From an uncultured Muribaculaceae bacterium (GTDB lineage: Bacteria; Bacteroidota; Bacteroidia; Bacteroidales; Muribaculaceae): 64,000 nt of DNA. The first letter of the stretch is position 1. Each line of letters begins with the position of its first letter. Shown here in pieces: positions 1 to 8,934 of this stretch. Under the pieces are notes generated by a model that saw only the letters and a program-made list of their open reading frames with translations, ran no database searches and was not told the origin of the DNA. The translations under genes and the position numbers were made by a program. Location of the stretch: assembly GCA_910584055.1 (NCBI GenBank), contig CAJTZS010000004.1:1-64000 (forward strand). The letters run 5' to 3'.

Positions 1-1034
1 ACCCCGAATGAGTCAGCGACACCTTGCACCTCATTGCGGAAGGCTTTCATCTCGTCGCCGGAGAGTCCGGTCAACTGCTGTGTCAGTCGGCTTGCTTCCT
101 CCAGTCCTTTGTTGTAGTCGTACCACCACTTGACAGCCATGCCTACCCCGGCAATTCCGAGGAAGGTCAGCACCATAGGATTGGCAAGCAGTCCTGTCAG
201 CGTGGACCAAAGAGCCTTTGCCTTGACGGTCAGACCTTCCATCACGGAGCCTGCGCTGTTCTTGGAGAGGTTGTTGAGCGAGTTACCGAGGTTGAGGTTA
301 ACGCCTGTGAGGTCGGACAGGGTATCAACCAGCCCTTCGCTCCTGCTCTGCGATTCAGCAACGCTATCGGCGTGGTCCTTGATTACCTTTTCGTTCTCCT
401 CAATCTTCTTGGTAAGAAGGGCAATGGATTCGGAGGCACCGACAGACGAAGGGTCGATGGCAGCGACGGCTTTCTTCAACACCTCATTGGCTTTCTCGGC
501 TTCTTCTGCGGTCTTACATTCCTTTGCGAGTGCATCACAGAGGGATGATGTTGAAACCCCGGCACCGAGCAGTGCAGACTTGTAGTTGCCGACATTGCGG
601 TAGAAGCGTTGCGTGCCTTCCTCTGCACCTTTCAATTCTGTGGTCAGACGGTTTATCTTGTCTTTCAACTCATCGCCTTTGGCACTCTCACGCTCGGCAC
701 GGCTCAGTCGGTCGTACTCTGCGTTGAGGTTGCTGATTTCTGCGCGAAGCTGAACGAGGGAGCCTTCCTGCTCTGCCTGCGATTTGAGCTGATTCTTGAC
801 TGCCTTGCTGACTGTGTTCATGGCGTCCTTCATCTGGCTCATGGCAAGGTTGCCAGCCTGAATGCTCCGCTGGTATTCTTCCTGAGAGATGCGACCTTCC
901 TTGAGGTCTTCTTTCAAACCTTTCTGCTGTTTGCGAACAGCATCAATCTTTGCCTGCCATTCTGCAATCTGTTTCACAGCATCCCCATAATCCACTTGGA
1001 TTTGGAGTATCTTGGTTGTTACGTCGTCTGCCAT
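1..1034 (-). CDS. Phage tail tape measure protein, N-terminal part (partial)
   Basis: The reading frame is open from an ATG at 1034 to the window edge, giving 344 codons of the N-terminal part. The first 150 residues are charged and heptad-rich (for example KQQKGLKEDLKEG and RAEISNLNAEYDRL), as in coiled-coil tape measure proteins that set tail length and thread the tail tube. A hydrophobic stretch follows at about residues 281-305 (PMVLTFLGIAGVGMAVK), a possible membrane-active segment. The gene starts 3 nt after the stop of the 711-residue tail protein and is the last visible gene of the leftward tail operon. The family is inferred from composition and position; the C-terminal part lies outside the window. 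Confidence 0.8.
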   Translation of the reverse strand, partial: MADDVTTKILQIQVDYGDAVKQIAEWQAKIDAVRKQQKGLKEDLKEGRISQEEYQRSIQAGNLAMSQMKDAMNTVSKAVKNQLKSQAEQEGSLVQLRAEISNLNAEYDRLSRAERESAKGDELKDKINRLTTELKGAEEGTQRFYRNVGNYKSALLGAGVSTSSLCDALAKECKTAEEAEKANEVLKKAVAAIDPSSVGASESIALLTKKIEENEKVIKDHADSVAESQSRSEGLVDTLSDLTGVNLNLGNSLNNLSKNSAGSVMEGLTVKAKALWSTLTGLLANPMVLTFLGIAGVGMAVKWWYDYNKGLEEASRLTQQLTGLSGDEMKAFRNEVQGVADSFG

Positions 1035-1037
1035 ATC

Positions 1038-3173
1038 TTATTCTTCTTCGGGGAGTTTGAGAAGTTCACACTTACATATTCCTTTGCTATCACGAGAGAT
1101 TGACACAATAGCAAAGTAGGCTCCATACTTGGAGAGGTACACTGGTCGGGAATAATCAATATCCCGAAGGTCAAGCTCGTTGAGCAAGAAGTTTTCTTTC
1201 ACTATTATCGGGTTCTCCATTATTCTTGACAGATAGAGGTATGAGGGATTTTCAAGTATCTTAGAAAATCCATACCATATCTTCATACCCATCCAAACCT
1301 TTCCGGTCGGTCCTTGCGATGAGTTCTTCTGAGGAAAAGGCGTAATGATGCCGACAGCGGGTTTCGCCTCTTTAGTTGAAATCTTATCTTCTCGAACCCA
1401 GAACTTGATAGTATCTCCGGTAGAAAACTTCTGATTTTTGAGATTCTTTAGGTATGCACCATAAAACGGTAACTGAATGATGGTTTTGGTCTTCTCGATA
1501 GTCTGATTGTTACATTCGATTACACCTATACCTGACGCATAGACATCCGATTCATCTTCGGAATCTTTAGAGTCAAGGTTATCATTCTTCATAAGGAAAT
1601 AACTTCTCTGTGCAAATCCGTTTATAGAATACGTTATGCTTTGAGCTTGCTCGTTGGGAGCGGATGTTATTTTTCTGTCCCATTCATAAGCTATGCCGGA
1701 TATGATGTTTTTACGGAGGTCATCATAATAGACCGAGACTATATCACCATTGGATGATACCGTGGGGAACGCTCCTATCATGTAGTACAGAGCCTTCATA
1801 AAATTCAGACAAGAAATATCTGGCAAATTGCTCCCGATAGGAATTTGCCAACTATCTATATCCCTGTCAGAGGAAGAAAAAGGAAGTCCTTCTGGTGTCT
1901 GATTCGGATATATAGTAAAGATGTCACTTTCTCCACCAGCGCTGTAAATACCACTTCTATCACCGCATTCAATACCAAAGAAGATGATAGCGCCAGCAGG
2001 AATTGTTACCGTCAGACGTTCTGTACCATATTTCTCAGTAAACCTAAATCTCCATCTCCAGTCCTGATCTCCATACAATCCATACTCATCTGTTTGATTT
2101 GTACCATATACACCATCTAACGATGCAAGTTCAGACAAAACACCAGATGCTCCGCTATATGGATTCCAACAATAAACTTTAAGAACAGGCTTGTTTTCAG
2201 AAGAACTCGTAATCTCATAAGCATTATTTCCATCAACATACTTTAGAGTAACCCCAAAATATCCTTTTATAGTTGCCTCTATTGCTGACTTGGAATTATT
2301 CTTTAAGCCATACAGTCTTCCTTCACTATCACGAACCTCGGAAAACTTATCCCAGTTCATTGGACGAGCTGCCGTTCCAGCATATCCATGTATGATATTT
2401 GGCTTTCCGTGAACTGCCGGATAATCTCTTTCCAATGTGTGTACAAAACATTCTGTAGCATGGCTGTTAATCAGTTCCTCTGACTGAACGGCATTAACGA
2501 AAGGAATCACACCATACTTAAATAGTATGTCTATGTCAGCCGTTTCGCCTTCAACATAATCAGCACCAAGAACAAACTTCGTTGAATACTTTTCATTTAT
2601 CTTCTCTATTAACTTATGAATTGGGACGCAAGGCAAAGGAAAGAAGTTGTAACTCATGTAGACATTTTTATTGCCGTTCACAGATACATAAGTAGCTCCG
2701 GCATTATACAGCGGGCGTACAACCTCATCGGTATTCTTATAAGCTGACATGAGAGAATCAACTGGACCATACGTTGCCATTGATTCAAACGGCAGATTTC
2801 GGATAGATGTGTCATCATCCTTCAACGTCTGAAAGCCGTCAATAACTCCCCACGTCATCACAGCATTGAAGTTACTCTCCGTGCTTTCGATGTAGAGGTT
2901 GGCATTTTTGAAAAGTGGGATGCCGTTCTGAATGTACTCTGCTTTCAATCTCCGGTGTATCTTGTTGGAGACACAGCGAATGTCATCGGCGTTGTCGAAG
3001 ACTCTACGATTGTTGGCAGTCAGAGGCAACTTGAACGTGTAAGTATATGAACAAGTAATCTTTGACAGATCGCCAAAGATGTTGCTTTTGAAATTGAGGG
3101 TTATTCCGCTCGGTGTGGCGAGGTCAACCTTCAATCTCTTTCCGTTGTCTATGATGTATAGTTCTTCGTACAT
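1038..3173 (-). CDS. Putative phage tail/baseplate protein (711 aa)
   Basis: A 711-residue protein starting MYEELYIIDNGKRLKVDL with no signal peptide or membrane segment. It is rich in aromatic and beta-type residues, as in tail-tip or baseplate proteins. It lies between a 478-residue tail-like protein (3-nt gap) and the tape measure gene (3-nt gap), so it is co-transcribed with the tail module. I recognise the style from Bacteroidales siphophages but cannot name a family. Distal tail protein or baseplate hub are possible roles; this is inference from order only. Confidence 0.6.
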   Translation of the reverse strand: MYEELYIIDNGKRLKVDLATPSGITLNFKSNIFGDLSKITCSYTYTFKLPLTANNRRVFDNADDIRCVSNKIHRRLKAEYIQNGIPLFKNANLYIESTESNFNAVMTWGVIDGFQTLKDDDTSIRNLPFESMATYGPVDSLMSAYKNTDEVVRPLYNAGATYVSVNGNKNVYMSYNFFPLPCVPIHKLIEKINEKYSTKFVLGADYVEGETADIDILFKYGVIPFVNAVQSEELINSHATECFVHTLERDYPAVHGKPNIIHGYAGTAARPMNWDKFSEVRDSEGRLYGLKNNSKSAIEATIKGYFGVTLKYVDGNNAYEITSSSENKPVLKVYCWNPYSGASGVLSELASLDGVYGTNQTDEYGLYGDQDWRWRFRFTEKYGTERLTVTIPAGAIIFFGIECGDRSGIYSAGGESDIFTIYPNQTPEGLPFSSSDRDIDSWQIPIGSNLPDISCLNFMKALYYMIGAFPTVSSNGDIVSVYYDDLRKNIISGIAYEWDRKITSAPNEQAQSITYSINGFAQRSYFLMKNDNLDSKDSEDESDVYASGIGVIECNNQTIEKTKTIIQLPFYGAYLKNLKNQKFSTGDTIKFWVREDKISTKEAKPAVGIITPFPQKNSSQGPTGKVWMGMKIWYGFSKILENPSYLYLSRIMENPIIVKENFLLNELDLRDIDYSRPVYLSKYGAYFAIVSISRDSKGICKCELLKLPEEE

Positions 3174-3176
3174 GGC

Positions 3177-4613
3177 TTACAAGGATTGAGCGTTAACATC
3201 CGGAATAGCAAACGAAAACTCCAGATTGTTGAGGATTTTCTTGGGGCTATACTTGACAGTATTCTGCTGAATGTTGACTGGGAGCCATATCTCATTGCCA
3301 GCGCCGTCCTTGCCACAATACAGGTCAACTATCGGCGATGTGATGATGGTAACAACATAGTCAAAAATATCAGACGGAAGATTGACGGCACAGCACTTGT
3401 GAGTGATGCTACATTCAATATTCCTGGTCCTCATGACATTGGCGAAGTACAGTCCGTTGATATCATCATCCTGCGACACCTTATTGGAGCCGAGCTTGTT
3501 CTTATACTGTTGGTCTCCTTTCTCGAACAGAAAGTATTGGAGATTGCCGTGGCGGTCAACCCATCGGAGGTAGTGTCCGGCGGTCTCATTGCTGATTTGA
3601 AGATTGACAAGAGCTACATTCTCTCCAGTCTGAAAGAATGTGTAGTCAAAGGTCCTGTCGAACACCGACATCATCCTATCTTCCTCTGAAATCTTATACT
3701 TGATCGTGGCAGACTTCTGTGCATTGGGGAATACACTGGCTGGTGGGATGTCCTCGAAGCCGAGGTCAGAGAACATACCGCAGTACACCAGTTCATCATT
3801 CATGAAACGGTAACGGGCATATCCTCTATCGGTCTCCAACAGGTATGTTACATTGGCGAGAGGCTTCTTCTCATTGCTGTTATCACAGTAGTCTGCCGTA
3901 TCTCCCCAGTGTTCTTCTGCGTCGCCCTGCCAATTGGAATAATACTTTCCATCTTTCAGAACAACGAAGCGTTTCGCAACAGCATAGTAAACGACCTGGA
4001 AGGGCAACTGAACAGTTGTCGTGAGCAATGTCGGGAGTGAGGGCGCTAACTTTTCAATCTTCTCAAAGAAGCACACCTTTGTATTCTGATAGATGGGGTT
4101 ATTTCCGTACCTGTTATTATCTGACCGCCCGAAAAACTCAACTTCCCTGTTGTATCGGAACAGGGATACCGAAAACGGGAACTTTCTGAACCAAATGAGG
4201 TTGCGCTCAAAGGCATGGCGGTTATCCTCGTAACTATACACGCCGAGATTGCCGAACCTTTCGCCGATTGCGATGTTCCCCCAGATTACAAGAGTGGTAA
4301 ACTGGAACATCTGCATTGTGCCGATGTTGACTTTCACTGACACCTCAATACACCGGGTGTTTCTTGGGTCATCGAACATCAGTTCAAAGAGGCGTGAGAG
4401 ATATATCTTACACTTACCCTTGTAGAACGAGACCTTGATGCTTTGAGCAGCAACAGATTCGATGCCGGAGATTTTCTCCACGGTAACAGTAAACACCCCG
4501 GAGGGCCATGCGCTTTCAATCTCAATGAAGTTGGGATTGAAGGCAAAGCACATCTCATCGGGATATGTGGCTACCGAGTCTTGGTTGAGTATTTTGAATG
4601 TCGTCTGTCTCAT
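3177..4613 (-). CDS. Putative phage tail protein (478 aa)
   Basis: A 478-residue protein (starts MRQTTFKILNQDSVATYPDE), beta-rich in appearance, without signal peptide or membrane helix. Its ATG overlaps the stop of the upstream gp10-like gene in an ATGA arrangement (4613-4610), which indicates translational coupling. It ends 3 nt before the 711-residue gene. Position in a tight tail operon supports a virion role. No motif lets me assign a specific function. Confidence 0.55.
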   Translation of the reverse strand: MRQTTFKILNQDSVATYPDEMCFAFNPNFIEIESAWPSGVFTVTVEKISGIESVAAQSIKVSFYKGKCKIYLSRLFELMFDDPRNTRCIEVSVKVNIGTMQMFQFTTLVIWGNIAIGERFGNLGVYSYEDNRHAFERNLIWFRKFPFSVSLFRYNREVEFFGRSDNNRYGNNPIYQNTKVCFFEKIEKLAPSLPTLLTTTVQLPFQVVYYAVAKRFVVLKDGKYYSNWQGDAEEHWGDTADYCDNSNEKKPLANVTYLLETDRGYARYRFMNDELVYCGMFSDLGFEDIPPASVFPNAQKSATIKYKISEEDRMMSVFDRTFDYTFFQTGENVALVNLQISNETAGHYLRWVDRHGNLQYFLFEKGDQQYKNKLGSNKVSQDDDINGLYFANVMRTRNIECSITHKCCAVNLPSDIFDYVVTIITSPIVDLYCGKDGAGNEIWLPVNIQQNTVKYSPKKILNNLEFSFAIPDVNAQSL

Positions 4614-5107
4614 ACAACTTCATTGCTGTTTATCTTGGCTAAACTCTGAGCCTGAACCTCCATACATTCCATTGCAAGAAGCTCCAGTTCTTCGTTCACA
4701 GCCGTTGTGTATATATCATTGTATCCGCCATCTCTATACAGGCGGGTTCCTTCTTTCATAATCTTGTGGGCTATGGCTCCAGCCATTGAGCGAATACCAC
4801 GTTCCTCCGGCGATAGGATTGCCCGGCTTGTCTTGGCAGGGATGGGAGCGACAGCAATGCCCTTGTCTATAATCCACTGCCTAATGATGCCGACAAAACC
4901 TTTGGGGACCTTGCCGCCTTTGCGACCATGTTCCATAGCAAGGAAGGACTTCGAGCCCCACAGCGTCCCGATATTGCCAGTAATTTCAACGGTCAGAGAG
5001 GCGACAGAGCGACCGCTGGCATTGCGATTGTTCGCAGCCATCTGATTAGCTACCTTCGCCTTGACATTTTCGAGATGCCGCTTGATTATTTCTTGAATCT
5101 GTTCCAT
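4610..5107 (-). CDS. HK97 gp10-like tail completion / head-tail joining protein
   Basis: A 165-residue protein. Its N-terminal helix (QEIIKRHLENVKAKVANQMA) leads into a small domain containing FLAMEHGRKGGKVPKGFVG and a basic, Gly-containing core. Small, basic proteins of this build next to tail genes are usually gp10-like tail completion or neck proteins, which bridge head and tail. The stop overlaps the next start (ATGA). I infer the family from size, composition and order; I cannot confirm it without a profile search. Confidence 0.55.
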   Translation of the reverse strand: MEQIQEIIKRHLENVKAKVANQMAANNRNASGRSVASLTVEITGNIGTLWGSKSFLAMEHGRKGGKVPKGFVGIIRQWIIDKGIAVAPIPAKTSRAILSPEERGIRSMAGAIAHKIMKEGTRLYRDGGYNDIYTTAVNEELELLAMECMEVQAQSLAKINSNEVV

Positions 5108-5134
5108 AATCGTATAGACAATACATCGAAAAAA

Positions 5135-5632
5135 TCAATCAACCTCCAGTCGCTCCGGGTCATTGCAGAGGTTGACACCAGCCTCCTCAACAAGCGTAGG
5201 ACTAATGACTACACCAGTAACATTCTCGTCGAGGTGGTCATACAGCACCTGATAAGGGATGTCATCTTCAAGCTCCGAAAAGTAGCTGCTCTCATTGACA
5301 GCGCGGACGAATCGGATGCAGAGGCGTTTCATCGCCTCCACTATGCCGTCATTCTCAGCTCCATCGAAGTCAAAGTCAGTCGGGCTGACAAAGGCTATCT
5401 GTGCATTGGGGCGGTCAAGCACCTCATTCCATTTGAAGTGAAACGAGCCGGAGGGCGGCAGAACATAGATGATGGTGGGCTTCTCTACCTTGTCAAGGGC
5501 GACATTCGCCTGCGCCCAGTTACAAAACTGATAGCTGACATCCTCGCCGAGGGATTCGACTACCTTCCGAACCTTCGCCTCAACCGTGCCGAGGCGACCT
5601 TCCTTGTCGTATGTAGGGTTGCGTTCTTCCAT
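5135..5632 (-). CDS. Phage virion-associated protein, unknown (165 aa)
   Basis: A 165-residue acidic protein. It contains KPTIIYVLPPSGSFHF and an acidic segment around FSELEDDIPYQVLYDHLDE. The start ATG shares one base with the stop of the upstream gene (TAATG at 5634-5630), so the two are coupled. It sits between a chaperone-like gene and the gp10-like gene. A tail terminator or neck role is possible, but there is no motif to prove it. Confidence 0.45.
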   Translation of the reverse strand: MEERNPTYDKEGRLGTVEAKVRKVVESLGEDVSYQFCNWAQANVALDKVEKPTIIYVLPPSGSFHFKWNEVLDRPNAQIAFVSPTDFDFDGAENDGIVEAMKRLCIRFVRAVNESSYFSELEDDIPYQVLYDHLDENVTGVVISPTLVEEAGVNLCNDPERLEVD

Positions 5633-6231
5633 TACCTTTTCCGTTTTGCCTTTTCTGCGTACTGCTTGTTTAACCTCTGCTCATATTCAGACTTCTCATT
5701 GTCGTTCTTCATGCAAGTGTAGATGCGAATCCAAGCGACACTGTAAACCTCATCCTGATTGGTGATACCCATTCGCTTGGCATACCAGTCAATCACACCG
5801 AAGGTGCCGAAGTTGAGGTCTTCGACCCCGGCGGCTATTTCTTCGGGAGAGTGAGTTACCTTGATTGAGGCAAACAGCTTGTTAATGCGGTCCAGTTCGG
5901 CTCTGACAAAGTTGATCACACCGAATACATCGAACACATTCAACTGGTAGACTTGCTCCGGCTCCAGTCCCATAAGGATGGAAAATACCTTGACAGCCGG
6001 GTCTTCCTTCTCATGGTCAATGCGGCTGAAATCGTCGAGCTGTCCGTAAGTGATAGTGTTGAGGGTTTCCGGCACCTCCTTGCCGAGGATGAAGGCAGGA
6101 CGCTTCGCCTCCTTCAACTGATTGAGCAGTTCTTCCTGGTGGTCCTTATGACATAGAGGCAACAAGATAAGAAACTCGCCATAGGTGGTGAGCTTCGCCT
6201 TCTTACTGTTTCTACGTCTGTTCTTTTTCAT
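5632..6231 (-). CDS. Putative phage tail assembly chaperone-like protein (199 aa)
   Basis: A 199-residue helical protein with a basic N-terminus (MKKNRRRNSKKAKL) and a basic C-terminus (YAEKAKRKR). The middle (FGVIDWYAKRMGITNQDEVY) resembles helical tail assembly chaperones or tape-measure partners of Bacteroidales phages. It follows the large terminase gene after a 73-nt gap, so it is the first gene of the visible tail block. Capsid, portal and protease genes that normally lie here are absent. Function is inferred from resemblance and context. Confidence 0.45.
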   Translation of the reverse strand: MKKNRRRNSKKAKLTTYGEFLILLPLCHKDHQEELLNQLKEAKRPAFILGKEVPETLNTITYGQLDDFSRIDHEKEDPAVKVFSILMGLEPEQVYQLNVFDVFGVINFVRAELDRINKLFASIKVTHSPEEIAAGVEDLNFGTFGVIDWYAKRMGITNQDEVYSVAWIRIYTCMKNDNEKSEYEQRLNKQYAEKAKRKR

Positions 6232-6304
6232 ATTTCAAAATTACTAATTTAATAATCTCTTGACATCAACACACTTATGAGAAGTAATGAACATCTGCGG
6301 TCAG

Positions 6305-7747
6305 TTAGCGGGCGTTCCTGAACTTATGAACATGACCAGTTACGCCTGACGTGACTACTGGCGTGAAGTTCTCCACCATGCCAGTCAGCACATCGGGAGC
6401 GTCATCGTGAGCATTGCGCCCGACTTTTCGGTATCCCTTGACTGCCTGTGCAAACTGGGGCCAGCGGGTCTCCCAGTCCGAGGGAAAATAGATGAGGTTC
6501 TGGACCTCCGCCGAGTGGGAAAATATGCGGACATTCTTATTCAGACTTTGGAAAAAGGATGTGAAGTTCATCTTCAATGCAACCGGGGTGCCTTGCAGCC
6601 TGACGTTCTTCTCTACATTGCGGGCGAAACCTTCGCCACCGTTGTTGCTCTCCACCTTGACCAACTGCGTGCCGTTGATCAACAGCATCTCTGCGGTCTT
6701 GACTTCCGTGTATTCCATCGGCTTGTCGGTGTAGAGGACATCGGTAACATACATCCCCGAAGGCGTTTCAACGTAGCAGACAGAGCATAAAAAATCGGCG
6801 CCTTTATCGGCTGTATCAGTGTAGTTCTTACGGATGCTCTGCTCCATAGGAAGGATTTCATACGTCCGTAACTTCGAGTACATGAGACCTTCAAGAGGCT
6901 TGGGGTTCTGCATATACTGCGTGTCGAATACGAATTGATTGGCCGATTCTATCTTGTGCAGCTCCTCAATGGTATGCTTAAAGGGCCATAGGGCTTCTTC
7001 CTCGCCGTCTTCGTTGTAACTGATACAGGGAACACTAAGCACCTCCCATTCGTCCGGCTCCAGTTCCATAAGGTAGCCACAAAGGTCATGCTCGTGGAGC
7101 CTTTGCATAATGATGATGATGGGAGTATTGCGGCTGTTGACACGGTTTCGGATGGTGGTCTCGAAGTGCAGGTTCACAGCCTCCCTGTTGTTGTCTGACA
7201 GAGCGTCTGCGGGCTTGATGGGGTCATCAATGACAATGGCTCCCCCGAATTGCCATTCGTCTCCTTCGTTCTCGATTGCTCCGGCACCGAAGCCAGTCAC
7301 CTGTCCGAGGGATGAGGTTGCATACAGTCCTCCGCCTTTCGTGGTGTTCCACTGGCTCTTGGTATCTGTACCAACTGCTATCTCGACACCGAACAGGCGC
7401 TGATACTCATCGGACTTTACAATGTCCTTGACAGCGACAGAATTGCCGAGGGCGAGGTCTCCCGAATACGAGAGATGGATGAACTTTGCCGCCGGATTGA
7501 TTGCCAACCCCATAGCGATGAAGTTGCGGGACACAAGCTCCGACTTTGAGTAACGAGGGGCGATGTTGATTATCAGCCTTCGGGTCTTGCCAGTCAGCAC
7601 GTCATTGAGCTTATCGCATATCATTCTGTGATGTTTGCCGACAACAAATTTCTTCCCGCCATTCATCAGCTTGAAGAAATAGCGGGCAAAGTGGAGTGAG
7701 TCAGACAGGATCCAGCTCCTCAATACGTCATCGGCATCATACACCAT
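6305..7747 (-). CDS. terL: Terminase large subunit (prophage 1)
   Basis: A 480-residue DNA-packaging motor that pumps DNA into proheads and cuts it. The N-terminal ATPase shows a Walker A-like APRYSKSE at residues 63-70 and a Walker B with catalytic acidic pair IVIDDP at about 171-176. A coupling-like segment IIIIMQRLHEHD follows near 211-221. The C-terminal RNase H-like nuclease shows DTADKGAD at about 311-318 and HDDAPD at about 447-452. It starts 9 nt after the small terminase gene. Length fits the family. What follows downstream is unusual: tail genes rather than portal. Confidence 0.93.
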   Translation of the reverse strand: MVYDADDVLRSWILSDSLHFARYFFKLMNGGKKFVVGKHHRMICDKLNDVLTGKTRRLIINIAPRYSKSELVSRNFIAMGLAINPAAKFIHLSYSGDLALGNSVAVKDIVKSDEYQRLFGVEIAVGTDTKSQWNTTKGGGLYATSSLGQVTGFGAGAIENEGDEWQFGGAIVIDDPIKPADALSDNNREAVNLHFETTIRNRVNSRNTPIIIIMQRLHEHDLCGYLMELEPDEWEVLSVPCISYNEDGEEEALWPFKHTIEELHKIESANQFVFDTQYMQNPKPLEGLMYSKLRTYEILPMEQSIRKNYTDTADKGADFLCSVCYVETPSGMYVTDVLYTDKPMEYTEVKTAEMLLINGTQLVKVESNNGGEGFARNVEKNVRLQGTPVALKMNFTSFFQSLNKNVRIFSHSAEVQNLIYFPSDWETRWPQFAQAVKGYRKVGRNAHDDAPDVLTGMVENFTPVVTSGVTGHVHKFRNAR

Positions 7748-7755
7748 AGGCTATA

Positions 7756-8163
7756 TCAGCACTCTTGTTCCAGTTGCTTGATAAACTCTGCGGCTTCCTC
7801 CTGGCTCATACCTTTGATGGCTCCCTGGACGGTTGCCTTAATCTCCTGACCTTCGATATAGCCACGTCCTTTGTGCTTCGTCTTTAGGTAGAAGATGATA
7901 GCCGTGAGGTTGCCTTCATTTATAGCCATCATCAGTTTCGACTCTGCGAGGTCGCCGAGGCTTTCGTCATAGTCATTAAGCATCTTCTCCAATTCGGGGA
8001 ACTGCTTGCGCCATTGCCAGAGGGTGCTTCGGTCAATTCCGAGGGCTTCCGCAGTCAAGGCAAGGTTGCCAGCATTTGCCTTATAAGTCTTTGCAATGAC
8101 CGGGAACGGGATGTTCTTGTAGCGAGCATCTTCGTCTTTCATATCTTTACTTGCATCTGCCAT
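7756..8163 (-). CDS. terS: Terminase small subunit (prophage 1)
   Basis: A protein of 135 residues from the ATG at 8163 (MADASKDMKDED). An upstream in-frame GTG at 8220 would add 19 residues and overlap the preceding gene; I prefer the ATG. A helix-turn-helix (NLALTAEALGIDRSTLWQW) recognises DNA, then an acidic helical region and the C-terminal EEAAEFIKQLEQEC follow. Small terminases bind the packaging site and hand DNA to TerL. Position directly upstream of terL supports the call. Confidence 0.8.
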   Translation of the reverse strand: MADASKDMKDEDARYKNIPFPVIAKTYKANAGNLALTAEALGIDRSTLWQWRKQFPELEKMLNDYDESLGDLAESKLMMAINEGNLTAIIFYLKTKHKGRGYIEGQEIKATVQGAIKGMSQEEAAEFIKQLEQEC

Positions 8164-8209
8164 TTTTATAGTGGGATTTTGTTGGATTAAACTTTGCCTT
8201 TTAAGTGGT

Positions 8210-8626
8210 TCAGACGGCACTCACAGTCGAGGTTGTGCATCTGACAATGCCGAGTCCAAGCACCTCCATCGCCTTCTCGATGTTGTTCGTTGACATCCTT
8301 CGGGCACCAGTGAGGAAAGCAGACAGCACCGAGGGGTCGATGCCAGTCTGACGGGCTATGTCGCAAATCTTAATCCCGGTCTGTCTCATCTGCATATAGA
8401 AAATCTCCGGCAGGTCATCGGCAGGGATGTAAGAGAAGCCTACCGATTTCGGACCGACCGAGAGGCCGAGCATATTGAGTGCTTTGATGAAGAATGGGAA
8501 CGGCAGCGTCCTTGCTCCGTTCATCCATGCGTTGAAGTTTGTCGAGCACATTCCGAGTTCCCGGCTGAACTGGGAGTGAGACATTCCGCTTTCGTTGATT
8601 GCTTGTCTAATCTTTTCTCTTACCAT
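8210..8626 (-). CDS. Double helix-turn-helix DNA-binding protein
   Basis: A 138-residue protein with two XRE-like helix-turn-helix units. The first is at residues 1-50 (MSHSQFSRELGMCSTNFNAW); the second is at about 83-120 (IKICDIARQTGIDPSVLSAF). It heads the packaging operon and has its own Bacteroidetes-type promoter just upstream (8644-8674), so it may control late genes or help recognise phage DNA. The tandem HTH form in one short chain is seen directly; the regulatory role is inferred. Confidence 0.65.
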   Translation of the reverse strand: MVREKIRQAINESGMSHSQFSRELGMCSTNFNAWMNGARTLPFPFFIKALNMLGLSVGPKSVGFSYIPADDLPEIFYMQMRQTGIKICDIARQTGIDPSVLSAFLTGARRMSTNNIEKAMEVLGLGIVRCTTSTVSAV

Positions 8627-8643
8627 AATCTTGAACTGTGATG

Positions 8644-8674
8644 CAAAGTTAACAAAATCTTATCATATCTACAA
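8644..8674 (-). promoter_or_regulatory. Candidate promoter for packaging operon
   Basis: On the minus strand, TTGT and TAACTTTG are separated by 19 nt, matching the Bacteroidetes TTTG-N19-TAnnTTTG pattern with a shifted first box. Start would fall about 10 nt before the ATG region of the double-HTH gene at 8626. Confidence 0.55.
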
Positions 8675-8776
8675 TATTTCAAGTAAACAATACTATCATT
8701 TTATTCGTTAATGATTATATAGGATTTCAGGGCATTTTTAAGGGCCAGATTTTGAAGCCGATTTTGGAATCTCGGC

Positions 8777-8807
8777 TTTGCCATGTCACTGATATTTTGT
8801 AACTTTG
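8777..8807 (+). promoter_or_regulatory. Strong plus-strand promoter in an otherwise minus-strand region
   Basis: Exact match to the Bacteroidetes primary-sigma consensus: TTTG at 8777-8780, 19-nt spacer, TAACTTTG at 8800-8807. No plus-strand gene lies downstream; instead there is a short stretch ending in a terminator-like hairpin. Confidence 0.65.
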
Positions 8808-8813
8808 TCTCAT

Positions 8814-8934
8814 TGTTTTAATTTCCATAGTCAAAGTCCACCCCCCGTGGTGGCCATCTTCGACTTTAGGTTATTAAACTTTATTTGCATATAAGCAGAT
8901 CCACCCGTGAGGGCAGGTCTGCTTTCTTGTTTTT
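8814..8934 (+). ncRNA. Candidate small non-coding RNA (about 120 nt) of prophage 1
   Basis: The stretch begins about 7 nt after the strong promoter at 8777-8807. It ends at a hairpin with arms AGCAGA (8894-8899) and TCTGCT (8918-8923), an inner CCC/GGG pairing, and a T-rich tail (TTCTTGTTTTT). Inside is a CCACC/GGTGG hairpin near 8840. No ORF of note is present. The unit lies between the minus-strand double-HTH gene and the small gene ending at 8934, so it could act on prophage mRNAs or on host targets. Boundaries are inferred from signals only. Confidence 0.5.
8879..8900. repeat. Repeated element, copy 1
   Basis: Plus strand reads CTTTATTTGCATATAAGCAG then AT. Near-identical copies lie at 12445-12466 and 19459-19479, and shorter versions of its TGCAAATAAAG core (minus strand) lie at 9427-9442, 9878-9888 and 18797-18808. 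Here it overlaps the end of the candidate small RNA. Confidence 0.7.

Noticed and set aside
1..585. Plus-strand ORFs of 174 and 151 codons at the left edge
   Set aside because: They are antisense to the tape measure frame, which has clear coiled-coil coding character.
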